This document shows, piece by piece, positions 1 through 8,266 of a stretch of DNA of 64,000 nt. How positions within the stretch are numbered: the stretch's first letter is position 1; each line of letters opens with the position of its first letter. The DNA lies in the NCBI RefSeq assembly GCF_000583655.1, contig NZ_BAKI01000004.1:1-64000 (forward strand), given 5' to 3'. The position numbers and the translations under genes are program-made. This DNA comes from Lentilactobacillus farraginis DSM 18382 = JCM 14108. GTDB lineage: Bacteria > Bacillota > Bacilli > Lactobacillales > Lactobacillaceae. The notes beneath the pieces are model-generated. The model saw only the letters and a program-made list of their open reading frames with translations. It was not told the origin of the DNA and did not search any database.

Positions 1-7
1 AAAAAAA

Positions 8-388
8 CTATTCAAAAAATTCTCTTGCCTCGTTTAGCCAGTCATTTCGGTGCTTTGCGAGAGTTGAAAATCCAATATTCAGCCGATAATTTGTCCAATA
101 ATGGTTCCGAAAAGACGGCCTGGCAGCAAATTCGTTTAAAACTTCGGGATGAACTGATTTGCTTCTGGTTGATAAACTAATTTTTCCCGTGAACTCGTCA
201 ATATCGATGATCAAAGAAACAACTCGCTGGCCAACTTTAAACAGCTGATTAATATCTTTTACGTACCCGGAACGACATTCTGAAATATGAATCAAGCCTT
301 GATTCTGATCACCCAAGTCAACAAAAACACCATATGGTTGAATCCCGGTGACAACTCCCTGAACTTTCATACCGACTTTTAATTTCAT
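8..388 (-). CDS. cvfD: S1-domain RNA-binding protein (CvfD/YugI type)
   Basis: A 126-residue protein built around one S1 OB-fold RNA-binding domain at about residues 1-75. The N-terminus has the typical G-x-V-x-G-I-x-x-Y-G-V-F-V-D pattern, followed by GLIHISE and a VGQ-V segment. Family knowledge: small stand-alone S1 proteins of this type (general stress protein 13, CvfD) bind RNA or ribosomes and affect translation and virulence or cold responses in Firmicutes. The C-terminal 50 residues are outside the S1 fold and not recognised. ATG start after an AGGTTTT-like purine-poor leader; the stop lies only seven bases from the window edge. Membership is clear, the exact cellular role is inferred. 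Confidence 0.85.
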   Translation of the reverse strand: MKLKVGMKVQGVVTGIQPYGVFVDLGDQNQGLIHISECRSGYVKDINQLFKVGQRVVSLIIDIDEFTGKISLSTRSKSVHPEVLNEFAARPSFRNHYWTNYRLNIGFSTLAKHRNDWLNEAREFFE

Positions 389-660
389 TGTTTTAAAACC
401 TCCCGAGTAATAACTCCGTTAAAAATATATCGTACTTTAAAATAATGGTCAATTTTTGAATAATTTAAACTATACACCCATGACAAAGCCATACCTCAAA
501 ACTCGATTCCTTTGTTGAAACCGTGATTAGCTAGTATGTATCTTGCCAAAACCATTATTCGCGAAAAGTTGTTTTTTGTTTAAACTCCGCTCTTAATTAT
601 AAAAAGACAAATTAATTTGGTAAAATCAAATGTAAATCATTTACTGAAAGGAATGGTCTT

Positions 661-1305
661 GTGAGCACCCTAATCGATTTTATTCTCCACATCGATGATC
701 ATCTTGTTAATATCGTTAATACATTTGGTAATTCAACTTATCTAATTCTATTCGCAATCATCTTTATAGAAACAGGAATTGTTATTTTCCCATTTTTACC
801 AGGAGATTCGCTTCTGTTTGCCGCCGCCGCATTGGCCGCAAATGCCACTTATGGTTTAAACATCAAATTATTTTTGCTCCTGTTTCTGGTCGCTTCTATT
901 GCCGGCGATTCCTTAAACTTCTATTTGGGGCGAAAATTCGGTGAATTAATTCCCCGGCATAAAGTTCTTGGTAAATTTATTAAAGAAAAAGATTTAAACA
1001 AAGCCCGGGCATTTTTTAATAAATATGGTGCCATGGCTATCTTCCTTGGCAGATTTATGCCGATCATCAGAACACTAATCCCATTTGTTTCCGCAACCAG
1101 TGATTTCCCTTACCGCAAATTTATTAAATATAATGTTTCTGCCTGCATTACTTGGGTGGCCATCTGCTGCGGTGCTGGCTACTTCTTCGGTAATATTCCA
1201 ATCGTAAAAGAAAACTTTTCAATGGTTATCATCGGCATCGTTGTCATCTCCCTAATTCCGGCTTTGATCGGGGTTGTAAAAGCAAAGATCACGCCAGAAA
1301 AATAG
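661..1305 (+). CDS. DedA family integral membrane protein
   Basis: A 214-residue polytopic membrane protein of the DedA/SNARE-associated (VTT) family. Visible signatures are the E-T-G near residue 38, F-P-F-L-P-G-D-S near 44-51, the GDS-NFYLGRKFG stretch around 82-94, and F-x-x-Y-G-x-x-A-I-F-L-G-R-F-x-P-I-I-R-T near 119-139. Family members are half-transporters or scramblases linked to undecaprenyl-phosphate or phospholipid recycling and to membrane potential. The start is GTG, chosen because AAAGGA lies about eight bases upstream and the protein begins in register with homologues. Monocistronic, followed by a hairpin terminator. Substrate unknown. Confidence 0.88.
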   Translation: MSTLIDFILHIDDHLVNIVNTFGNSTYLILFAIIFIETGIVIFPFLPGDSLLFAAAALAANATYGLNIKLFLLLFLVASIAGDSLNFYLGRKFGELIPRHKVLGKFIKEKDLNKARAFFNKYGAMAIFLGRFMPIIRTLIPFVSATSDFPYRKFIKYNVSACITWVAICCGAGYFFGNIPIVKENFSMVIIGIVVISLIPALIGVVKAKITPEK

Positions 1306-1365
1306 CCGTTTACAAATAAGTCGAACTATCTAAAAAGTCAGTATTAAAAAGTATTAAATTAAAAC

Positions 1366-1419
1366 AGACCCCTGGCAGAAATTGATGAGTTTAATTGTCT
1401 TCTGCAGGGGTCCTTTCTG
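1366..1419 (+). terminator. Terminator after dedA
   Basis: Inverted repeat GACCCCTGGCAGAA / TTCTGCAGGGGTC separated by about 20 bases, followed by a weak CTTTCT tract. The opposite strand has a TTTT tract after the stem, so it may act in both directions. Confidence 0.65.
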
Positions 1420-1559
1420 AAAAAAAGTGATCTTAACAAAATTAAAATCATTTCATTAACCTTACCAGCAAATACCTTTTAGGGATCCATATCCCCCAAT
1501 CAATAAATGCTATCTCGATTATTAATTGGACAAACTAACTAATATACCCAAATTAACAA

Positions 1560-1588
1560 TTTACATCCGACGTAACAATTGATATAAT
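1560..1588 (+). promoter_or_regulatory. Promoter of tRNA-Ser
   Basis: A -35 element TTTACA at 1560-1565 and a perfect TATAAT at 1583-1588 with a 17-base spacer. The tRNA begins 12 bases after the -10 box, so the transcript would start a few bases before the tRNA 5' end. Confidence 0.75.
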
Positions 1589-1600
1589 GTTATCTGTTGT

Positions 1601-1689
1601 GGAGAGTTGGCAGAGTGGTAATGCACCGGACTCGAAATCCGGCGAACCGGTTTTGCGCCGGCGCGCAGGTTCAAATCCTGTACTCTCCT
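1601..1689 (+). tRNA. tRNA-Ser (anticodon CGA)
   Basis: Seven-base acceptor stem GGAGAGT / ACTCTCC, D-arm, anticodon stem CCGGA-CTCGAAA-TCCGG giving anticodon CGA (reads UCG), a long class II variable arm CCGG...CCGG, and T-arm GCAGG-TTCAAAT-CCTGT. The long variable arm and identity bases fit serine. No encoded CCA. It is flanked on the 3' side by its own terminator and then by mobile-element debris, so the gene may have served as an integration site. Confidence 0.95.
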
Positions 1690-1705
1690 TACCGTAGTAA
1701 ACACT

Positions 1706-1752
1706 GCACCGCACAGTAAGCTAAACACTTGCTATGCGGTGCCTTTTTATTT
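1706..1752 (+). terminator. Terminator after tRNA-Ser
   Basis: Hairpin GCACCGCA-CAGTAAG ... CTTGCTATGCGGTGC followed by CTTTTTATTT. A strong intrinsic terminator directly behind the tRNA. Confidence 0.85.
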
Positions 1753-1793
1753 CATTGGAGCGACACAAGATTCCATAGATAGGAATTTATCTA

Positions 1794-1990
1794 ATGGTTT
1801 TTCTAATGGTTTTTTTCGCGTCTAATGGTCAAAATATCTTTAGTAATCAGAAAATTTTAAAACTCGTCAACAATCAATCGAAGTGGTTTATGATTTGGTA
1901 CAGTTCCGGCTGGTAGCGTCTTCAAACTGCAAACCCTAAACGCCCCATCACGTTCTTTGATCTGATAGGCCAAAACTAAAAAACTGAAGA
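1794..1990 (-). pseudogene. Unidentified gene remnant beside tRNA-Ser
   Basis: On the minus strand one frame reads an uninterrupted protein-like tail of about 40 residues, containing AYQIKERDGAF and PNHKPLRLIVDEF, then a stop near 1860. It has no start and no ribosome binding site. Further towards the tRNA, three copies of TCTAATGGT (1790, 1802, 1821) read as a KTIRKTIR-like peptide on the minus strand. I do not recognise the family. The position between a tRNA and a dead transposase suggests leftover mobile-element sequence, but this is inference. Confidence 0.3.
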
Positions 1991-1992
1991 TT

Positions 1993-2540
1993 ATGGAAAA
2001 ATACCGTTATCAATTGAGCGATGACCAATAGCGTCAAATTAAACCACTTCTTTAAAGTATCACATTGGCCGCCCAACCCGCCACGATAATCATACGATGT
2101 TCAATGCCTTATTATATATTGTCTGCAGTGGCTCGTCTTGACACGATCTACCCGATTATTATCCCCCCGTGGCAAAGTGTTTATACCAAATCTTTTCGTT
2201 GGCGTGACAGCAGTCTGTTAGAACAGGTTTTTCACACTATATAATGATGAATCCCGACTTAGAGAATTTAATGATTGATTCAACCATTGCCCCGGCTCAC
2301 CAACACAATGTGGGGCGCTAAAAAAGAACCGATTCACAAATTGGGCACAACCGGGATATTAAAGCCATCAAAAGCCACACCTTAGTTGATACTTAGGCAA
2401 TCTGGTTTATTTTATGTTAACCGATAGCTAACGTCATGGTGACCACCCGGCGCTTGAACGCTTAAAGATAGTGGATTTATAAGACGTGAATATCAGCGAC
2501 GCCCGCGCTTATACTTCGTTTTAAAACGCGACATCATAAT
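1993..2540 (+). pseudogene. Decayed IS5-family transposase
   Basis: Translating across frames gives the order of an IS5-type DDE transposase: an N-terminal MEKYRYQLSDDQ segment, a PWQSVYTKSFRWRDSSLLEQ segment corresponding to the usual PWxTVYxRFxRW region, then LENLMIDSTIAPAHQH, which carries the first catalytic Asp of the DST-AHQH motif. Stops occur at codons 13 and 21, with several later stops and at least two frame changes. The region with the last catalytic Glu is missing. No intact terminal inverted repeats were recognised. This is an old, non-functional copy next to tRNA-Ser; it is much more degraded than the single-frameshift genes elsewhere in the window. Confidence 0.8.
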
Positions 2541-2545
2541 TAAAA

Positions 2546-2597
2546 AGCCGGATGATTGAATCAATCATTATAACGATCAATCCAATCATCCAGCCTT
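2546..2597 (-). terminator. Terminator after apt
   Basis: Minus-strand stem AGGCTGGATGATTGG ... TCAATCATCCGGCT followed by TTTTTAAT. It ends the lapA-like/recJ/apt transcript. Confidence 0.8.
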
Positions 2598-2602
2598 AAA
2601 AA

Positions 2603-3121
2603 TTAATATTTAAGCAGCGTAAAGAAATCATAATCCTTGATTTTTTCACGCCCTTTAAGTTCTGTCAATTCAATTAGGAAAGCAGTTCCTACCACAATTC
2701 CGCCCAGTTTTTCAACCAGCCGAATAGTCGCGTCAATAGTGCCTCCTGTAGCGAGTAGGTCATCGGTAACCAAAACCCTTTGGCCGGGCTTAACAGCGTT
2801 TGTACGCAAATACAGCGACGATTTTCCGTACTCTAAGCCATAACTTTCTTCGATCGTTTCACCAGGAAGTTTGTTTTTCTTTCGGGCAGGTGAAAAACCC
2901 ACACCTAATTTATAAGCGACCGGACAACCAACAATAAAGCCGCGGGCTTCCGGGCCGACAATCATTTCAACGTTTCTATCTTTGGCAAACTGAACAATTT
3001 GATCTGTAGCTGCCCGATAAACTTCACCATTTTCCAACATTGGCGAAATGTCTCGAAACAAGATACCTGGTTCGGGAAAGTCGGGATAGGATGCAATATA
3101 CTTAGAAAAATCGATTGACAT
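2603..3121 (-). CDS. apt: Adenine phosphoribosyltransferase
   Basis: 172 residues, the usual length for Apt. It converts adenine and PRPP to AMP in cytosolic purine salvage. The PRPP-binding loop reads [13 protein letters not shown] (about residues 116-128), the adenine-side EARGF motif lies near 58-62, and [11 protein letters not shown] near residue 15-25 is typical. ATG start with AAGGAAGAAAG upstream. It lies 18 bases after recJ, so it is the last gene of a lapA-like, recJ, apt transcript ending at the hairpin just downstream. No sign of truncation. Confidence 0.96.
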   Translation of the reverse strand: MSIDFSKYIASYPDFPEPGILFRDISPMLENGEVYRAATDQIVQFAKDRNVEMIVGPEARGFIVGCPVAYKLGVGFSPARKKNKLPGETIEESYGLEYGKSSLYLRTNAVKPGQRVLVTDDLLATGGTIDATIRLVEKLGGIVVGTAFLIELTELKGREKIKDYDFFTLLKY

Positions 3122-3138
3122 ATTCTTTCTTCCTTTCG

Positions 3139-5469
3139 TCAGCTCTTTAAATAATCTTCAACAAAACTGACTAATTCTTTCGTACTAGAGACCAATAGTT
3201 TCTCCTCGGCCTTTAGTTGTTCTTGCCTCAAATGGTAACTGGGTGCCGATTTCAAATCTTTGGAAAGATAATGCGGATTTAAATTAATTATCTTATCGCG
3301 GATCGTTATAAAATCTAATTCCAAGAAAACTTGAATCATAAAGACAAGCATTCGAGGAGCCAGATTCAAATGCCTGGCCAGTTGCTGCAACTGAGTGCCA
3401 ATATTTAAATTGGGATTGTTTTTAACGAACCTAAATAGTTTAGCATAAGAATTCCGATCTGGCATCCCCAATTTTGAGATCAACCGTTTTTTATAAAGAT
3501 ATAAAACGGTTATCTGCGGGTGACAATTATGCAAAACCGTCTCTAAGTCATCCACCACATCCGGACAGTCAACGATAAACAGCTTCCGGCCAGCCATTTT
3601 CTCCGGATCCAGATGATTATACATAAAGGCCGCTGAATCAGCATTAACGTATTTTTTTAACTGTGTATAAACATTCTCATGAAAAAAGACATAGGTTCCG
3701 GCTTGGTTAAACATTTGCTTGTGAAGCTGTTGGGTTCTTTCATCAACAATCGGCAATACTTTTTGTTTCATGTCAGAAACCATTAACTGAATCGTCGTTT
3801 GATGATGCCAAGTGTTCTCAGACAGTTCCCCAATAATCGCCAATTGAACTGACGGTTTGGTCAGCTGACCAGCAAGTTGTCCCTGACCAAAAGCAACAGC
3901 TGCTAGTTGGGTACCGTTTTTTTCCAAACCAAGCCGCAGGTGATCACCAGTCTTTCCCATTGTTTTGACGTTTACCAGCTGATCATAAGTAACTTCAAAA
4001 ACCGGTTTGGGATTATCCTGTCCAAAAGGTGCGAGTACAGACAGCGTTTTTAAAAACTGATCATTAATTTTATCGGCGGAAATCTTAGCGGTCACTGCAA
4101 GGATTGGCTTTTGCTTCAGATCCAAATGCTGTTGATCGGCTGCCTGCTCCAGCTGCGTTTTCAAAACCGTTACTTTATCCTGTGTGATTGTTAAACCAAC
4201 CGCCGAATGATGGCCACCAAAGCCAACGGTCTGATCACGAATTGGATCAATCGCAGCAAACAAGTCAAATGAATCGATGCTTCTACCAGATCCTTTTAAC
4301 TCATCGGTCCCATCTTGGGAGGTCAATACAATCGTTGGCCGCCCATACTTTTCCACCAGCTTACTGGCAACAATTCCTAAAACACCCTGGTGCCACTTAT
4401 CGCCGACGACAACCAGCGTTTTTTTGCCTGCTTCGTCGCCTGAAGCAGCCACCATTTCAACTGCCTGCTGATAAAATTGTGCAACCAGCGTTTTGCGAAC
4501 CTCGTTTTGATGATCGGCAAACTTTGCCAATTCATCCGCCCGCTGATCATCAAAAGTCGACAACAGTTCGACACCAACCTTGGCATCATCAATGCGGCCA
4601 AGTGAATTGAGTCTGGGGGCAATTCCAAAGCCGATATCCTGTTCATCCAGCTTGGCCAAATCAATTTTAGCCGCTTGAATCAGCGACATCAAGCCCGGTC
4701 GTTGTGTATTTCGAATCGCGTTTAACCCAAACTTGACGATTGCCCGGTTCTCATCTCTAAGAGAAACGACATCCGCAACCGTTCCAATCGACGCGATATC
4801 AATCAGATCAATCGGCAAATCTTCCATTAGTGCCTGGGCAACCTTAAAAGCAACTCCGGCACCCGAAAGATCACCAAACGGATACGCGTTTCCCTGATCA
4901 TCCTTAACCCGTGGATGAATGATACCAAATGCATTTGGCAGCGTATCGGGCAGGGAGTGATGATCTGTTACCAGAACATCGCAATGTAACGAATTAGCGG
5001 CATCAATAGCTTCGTTGCCGGCAACCCCGTTATCAACGGTAATGATTAGCGTAGTCCCTTTCTCAATAATCCGTTTAAATGCTGCGACATTAGGCCCATA
5101 ACCATCCGTAAACCGGTTGGGAATGTAGTAGTCAACATTGGCCCCCAAATCATTAAGTACCTCATACATGATAGTCGTACTGGTAATACCATCGGCATCA
5201 TAATCGCCATAGACCGTCACTTGTTCTCCGTTTTCAACGGCCTGTCGAATTCGCTTCACCCCTTTTTCCATATCGTGCATCAGATAGGGATTATGAAAAT
5301 CCTTGGCAGAGGGGGTTAAAAATTTCTTGGCAGCTGCTGGTGTATCGATTCCTCTTTGAATTAAAATTGACGCGATCAACGGTTCAATCTGTAATGCGTC
5401 ACTGAGTTCATCAACTTTTTGAGAGTCCGTATCCTGATGGATCTGCCATTTAAACTTTGATTCAATCAT
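3139..5469 (-). CDS. recJ: Single-strand DNA 5'-3' exonuclease RecJ
   Basis: 776 residues, the long Lactobacillaceae form. The DHH phosphoesterase core is visible: [12 protein letters not shown] near residue 84, VDNGVAG near 145, LVTDHHS with the DHH triad near 168, and the DHHA1 motif GGHHSAVGL near 420. An OB-fold region and a family-specific C-terminal extension follow. The enzyme digests single-stranded DNA in recombination and mismatch or base excision repair using Mn2+ or Mg2+. ATG start; 16 bases separate it from the upstream lapA-like gene, and the short gap to apt points to one operon. All catalytic aspartates and histidines that I can identify are present. Confidence 0.96.
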   Translation of the reverse strand: MIESKFKWQIHQDTDSQKVDELSDALQIEPLIASILIQRGIDTPAAAKKFLTPSAKDFHNPYLMHDMEKGVKRIRQAVENGEQVTVYGDYDADGITSTTIMYEVLNDLGANVDYYIPNRFTDGYGPNVAAFKRIIEKGTTLIITVDNGVAGNEAIDAANSLHCDVLVTDHHSLPDTLPNAFGIIHPRVKDDQGNAYPFGDLSGAGVAFKVAQALMEDLPIDLIDIASIGTVADVVSLRDENRAIVKFGLNAIRNTQRPGLMSLIQAAKIDLAKLDEQDIGFGIAPRLNSLGRIDDAKVGVELLSTFDDQRADELAKFADHQNEVRKTLVAQFYQQAVEMVAASGDEAGKKTLVVVGDKWHQGVLGIVASKLVEKYGRPTIVLTSQDGTDELKGSGRSIDSFDLFAAIDPIRDQTVGFGGHHSAVGLTITQDKVTVLKTQLEQAADQQHLDLKQKPILAVTAKISADKINDQFLKTLSVLAPFGQDNPKPVFEVTYDQLVNVKTMGKTGDHLRLGLEKNGTQLAAVAFGQGQLAGQLTKPSVQLAIIGELSENTWHHQTTIQLMVSDMKQKVLPIVDERTQQLHKQMFNQAGTYVFFHENVYTQLKKYVNADSAAFMYNHLDPEKMAGRKLFIVDCPDVVDDLETVLHNCHPQITVLYLYKKRLISKLGMPDRNSYAKLFRFVKNNPNLNIGTQLQQLARHLNLAPRMLVFMIQVFLELDFITIRDKIINLNPHYLSKDLKSAPSYHLRQEQLKAEEKLLVSSTKELVSFVEDYLKS

Positions 5470-5485
5470 ATAAAAACACGCTACC

Positions 5486-5899
5486 TTACTTTTGAGATGA
5501 CAACTTCTGATTCAACTTTTCAATTTCCGACTTTAATTTGTCGATCTGTTGATCCTTGGCACCGATCTCCTGTTTGCCGGATGAATTTTTCAAGCGTGTA
5601 TCAAGCGTCTTAAGACTTTCTTTTAGCTGGTCAATCTCAGCAGTCAACGCCTGCTGACGCTCATCGCTTTCACGTTGCAGGTCACGGTACTCCCGGTTTT
5701 TTCGAATATTTTGCGTCGATGAAAATAGAAAAATAATTAATGCACCGATTAATAAACAAAAAAGGATCAACAGGATCAATGGCATTTCAACAGATGTAAA
5801 ACCAAAACTAACATTTACTTTTTCAAGATTCAGCATTGCAAAAATCGCAATTAAGATAATTAAAACAATGCTGATAATTGTCGTAACTTGCTTTTTCAA
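5486..5899 (-). CDS. LapA-domain membrane protein with coiled coil
   Basis: 137 residues. Two hydrophobic helices (about residues 7-27 and 40-60) are separated by a short loop with NLEKVNVSFGF, the hallmark of the lipopolysaccharide assembly protein A (LapA/DUF1049) fold. A charged cytoplasmic tail follows, rich in Glu, Lys and Gln with heptad spacing, likely a coiled coil. The start is TTG behind GGGGGAG. Gram-positive members are of unknown function. It is first in the transcript leading to recJ and apt, but no functional link to them is implied by the sequence. Confidence 0.75.
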   Translation of the reverse strand: MKKQVTTIISIVLIILIAIFAMLNLEKVNVSFGFTSVEMPLILLILFCLLIGALIIFLFSSTQNIRKNREYRDLQRESDERQQALTAEIDQLKESLKTLDTRLKNSSGKQEIGAKDQQIDKLKSEIEKLNQKLSSQK

Positions 5900-6005
5900 A
5901 TGACTCCCCCCAATTTGTAACTTTATGTGTTAAGTACCGCAAGTTCCCCAAATCAATCCGCTCACAGCACCTTAACTGTTAAACTATCGACAATTGCCGA
6001 ACCCG

Positions 6006-6947
6006 TTAAGCTTTCTTAAACGGAATATCAACAATATCAAAATCCTTAACGACTTTTGTATTCGGAAAAACCGCTTTGGCCTGTTTTTCCAGTTCATAAG
6101 CAGATTTACCGGTATATCTGGCCGAAATGTGGTTTAGCAGAAGCTTTTTGGCATGGGCCTTTTTGGCAACCTGTGCGGCCTGAATGTTTGTCGAATGGTA
6201 ATGGCTGCGGGCAAGCTTGCCTTCGCCCTTCCCCAAAGTGCTTTCATGTACCAATACGTCCGCGTTTTGCGCCAGCTTAACAGCGTTCTCCGTTTTCCTG
6301 GTATCACCAATGATTGTGACAACTCTTCCCGGCTGAGCTGGGCCAATCATTTGTTTACCATCAATAACGCGACCGTCATCCAGTGTCACCACTTCGCCTT
6401 TTTTAAGTCGGCCATAAACTGGTCCGGATGGGATATGAAGTTCAGTTAACTTATCAACCATTAATTCTCCCGGATGATCATGTTCAACAACGCGATAACC
6501 CATACTTAAAATGCCATGGTCCAGTGGTGCCGTATAAACCGAAAACTTTTTGTCTTCAAAGATGAGGCCATTATTTTGACTGGTCAACTCATGAAAGCGA
6601 AGTTTATAGGTTAGGTGACTCGAAGAAACCTTCAAACTAACCTCAACATATTCCTTAATTCCTTTTGGGCCGTATATATCAAGCGGTTCATCCCCGCCTT
6701 GAAATGACCGGCTGCTTAACAGTCCTGGTAACCCAAAAATATGATCGCCATGTAAATGACTAATAAAAATCTTATCAATTTTTCTGGGACGAATCGTCGA
6801 CCGCAGAATTTGGTGTTGCGTTCCTTCGCCAACATCAAACAGCCAAACCGAGTTGATTTCATCCAGCAGCCTAAGCGCCAGACTTGAAACATTTCGAAAC
6901 TTTCCGGGAGATCCAGCCCCGGTTCCTAAAAATTCAATTTGCATCAT
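6006..6947 (-). CDS. rnz: Ribonuclease Z (tRNA 3' endonuclease)
   Basis: 313 residues of the metallo-beta-lactamase superfamily. The zinc motif [12 protein letters not shown] lies near residues 64-75, the N-terminus has FLGTGAGSP, and further metal ligands are seen in [15 protein letters not shown] and SHYHST. It removes 3' trailers from pre-tRNAs that lack an encoded CCA, which fits the tRNA-Ser in this window that has no CCA. The start is the first of two adjacent ATG codons behind AAGGAAAC. The 105 bases between it and the lapA-like gene hold no clear terminator, so read-through is possible. Confidence 0.95.
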   Translation of the reverse strand: MMQIEFLGTGAGSPGKFRNVSSLALRLLDEINSVWLFDVGEGTQHQILRSTIRPRKIDKIFISHLHGDHIFGLPGLLSSRSFQGGDEPLDIYGPKGIKEYVEVSLKVSSSHLTYKLRFHELTSQNNGLIFEDKKFSVYTAPLDHGILSMGYRVVEHDHPGELMVDKLTELHIPSGPVYGRLKKGEVVTLDDGRVIDGKQMIGPAQPGRVVTIIGDTRKTENAVKLAQNADVLVHESTLGKGEGKLARSHYHSTNIQAAQVAKKAHAKKLLLNHISARYTGKSAYELEKQAKAVFPNTKVVKDFDIVDIPFKKA

Positions 6948-7062
6948 TTATCGTTTCCTTAACTCTTATAATCGATCAGTGGATTCGTACATGCCACTGA
7001 AAAGCAATTTCAATTGTATCATAATTTAGGTAAAATAATCATTAGTAAGGAGATGGTCAATC

Positions 7063-7350
7063 ATGAATCTCGATGAGTTTTATAGAGCCAGTGCAACGCT
7101 GAGCCCCCGCTTGACTCTTCTGATCTCAAAAGACGGTCATTTTGTTCCAATTAACCAACTCACAAAAGATGATGCTAATTTATTTTTGAAATCAACGGCT
7201 AAGTCCAAAAGTGGCCGAGCTACGATTACGCTGGATCAATTTCTAACACGAACCCGGATACTGTCACCAAACTTAAATTTAAGAACGTCAACCAACCACC
7301 AGTTGTTATTTGGGTTTAGAATTGTTAATAAATCAATCGTTTTTTACTAG
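7063..7350 (+). CDS. Hypothetical protein, 95 residues
   Basis: A short basic, probably soluble protein with no signal peptide or membrane segment. It contains a Ser/Thr-rich centre and two stretches beginning with LSP (LSPRLTL near 13, LSPNLNL near 68), which may be an internal duplication of a small beta-rich unit. Start supported by AAGGAGATGG upstream and a TAAAAT-like -10 box about 40 bases before the ATG. It ends 12 bases before the lipoprotein gene, so the two are probably co-transcribed. I do not recognise the family. Confidence 0.6.
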   Translation: MNLDEFYRASATLSPRLTLLISKDGHFVPINQLTKDDANLFLKSTAKSKSGRATITLDQFLTRTRILSPNLNLRTSTNHQLLFGFRIVNKSIVFY

Positions 7351-7362
7351 GGGTCGAATAAA

Positions 7363-8117
7363 ATGAAAAAATCACAGGTAATCTTAGTACTAGGCATCAC
7401 CTTAGCATTGGGCTGACGGGCTGCGGCAGTAATAAGGCCAATCATCAATCAAAAGATAAGGCCGCCCTCAATGCCAAAATGGCCAACGACCAATCTGCAA
7501 ATACCGATTCAAGCAGTGCCAGTAGTGACTTAAACCGTTATAACTATCATGTACCAAAAAAAGAAACGCAAAGTAAAAATTACGTTAAAAATGGCAAACT
7601 AACCAAGCCACACCAATTCAGCTATGATCGTTTTGGCACTAAGCAACAGTTGGCTCAGCCAAGCATTTCCCACGTTTCTGCAGTAGTAGGACAACATAAC
7701 ATTACTTATCAGATTCTAAACGTCAAAGTGCTTAAGAACTCGGCTAAAACCGCTGCCGCCAAACAGGCCGTCGCACAGGTTTTAAATTTACCCAACGTTC
7801 CGGATACCTACTATACATTTGTCATCAATTATAAAGTAACCAACGAAAGGCCGGTAAAAATTGCCTTAAATGGCGTAACAAGCGTTAAAACCAACCAGGG
7901 GCAGACACTTCAAACTTCAAATCAGTTAACGGATTCTGCCGCTGGGCAACAAATCGCCGCTGGCCAATCCCGGAAATTCGTAATGAACGGATATCTGTAT
8001 CATTATGCCAATAATCCGACCACTGAACTGTCAATTGCGTTCGGCCCTGCGTTTAATACCAAAGGAAAGCAGATTGCTAACGCACCGGACCAGCTCCTGC
8101 ACGTTAAACTATCTTAA
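7363..8117 (+). pseudogene. Secreted lipoprotein, single frameshift in the signal peptide
   Basis: The first frame starts MKKSQVILVLGITLALG and stops. Adding one base at the GGG run near 7410-7412 continues it into a lipobox LTGC, followed by a Ser/Asn/Lys-rich linker and a beta-rich domain (about residues 105-250) with VTNERPVKIALNGV and an Asn/Gln-rich end. With one base restored the span is 251 codons plus stop. The layout (type II signal peptide, flexible linker, immunoglobulin-like domain) resembles DUF4352-type telokin-like lipoproteins, but that family call is only by shape. It is probably an intact gene with an assembly error; the true state needs read-level data. Good AGGGG site upstream. 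Confidence 0.75.
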
Positions 8118-8170
8118 CGTTAGAACAGCGTTTTAAACAGTTTTCAAGCGACTGAACTTACTTTAAAATC

Positions 8171-8228
8171 AAAACAGGAAACCGATACCGTATTGGCAAC
8201 CGCCAATGCAGTGCAGGTTTCCTGTTTT
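8171..8228. terminator. Bidirectional terminator between lipoprotein and acyltransferase
   Basis: AAAACAGGAAACC at 8171 pairs with GGTTTCCTGTTTT ending at 8228. Both strands have a T run after the stem, so it can end the two converging transcripts. Confidence 0.8.
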
Positions 8229-8266
8229 AATTAGCCGGCTAATGGGACAACCGCTAATAATGATTA

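Noticed and set aside
4188-4610. Long open frame antisense to recJ, and similar frames opposite rnz, clpX, argG, pdhA and recD2
   Set aside because: They lie inside well-supported genes on the other strand, lack binding sites and have low-complexity or Pro/Arg/Ser-rich content typical of shadow frames.
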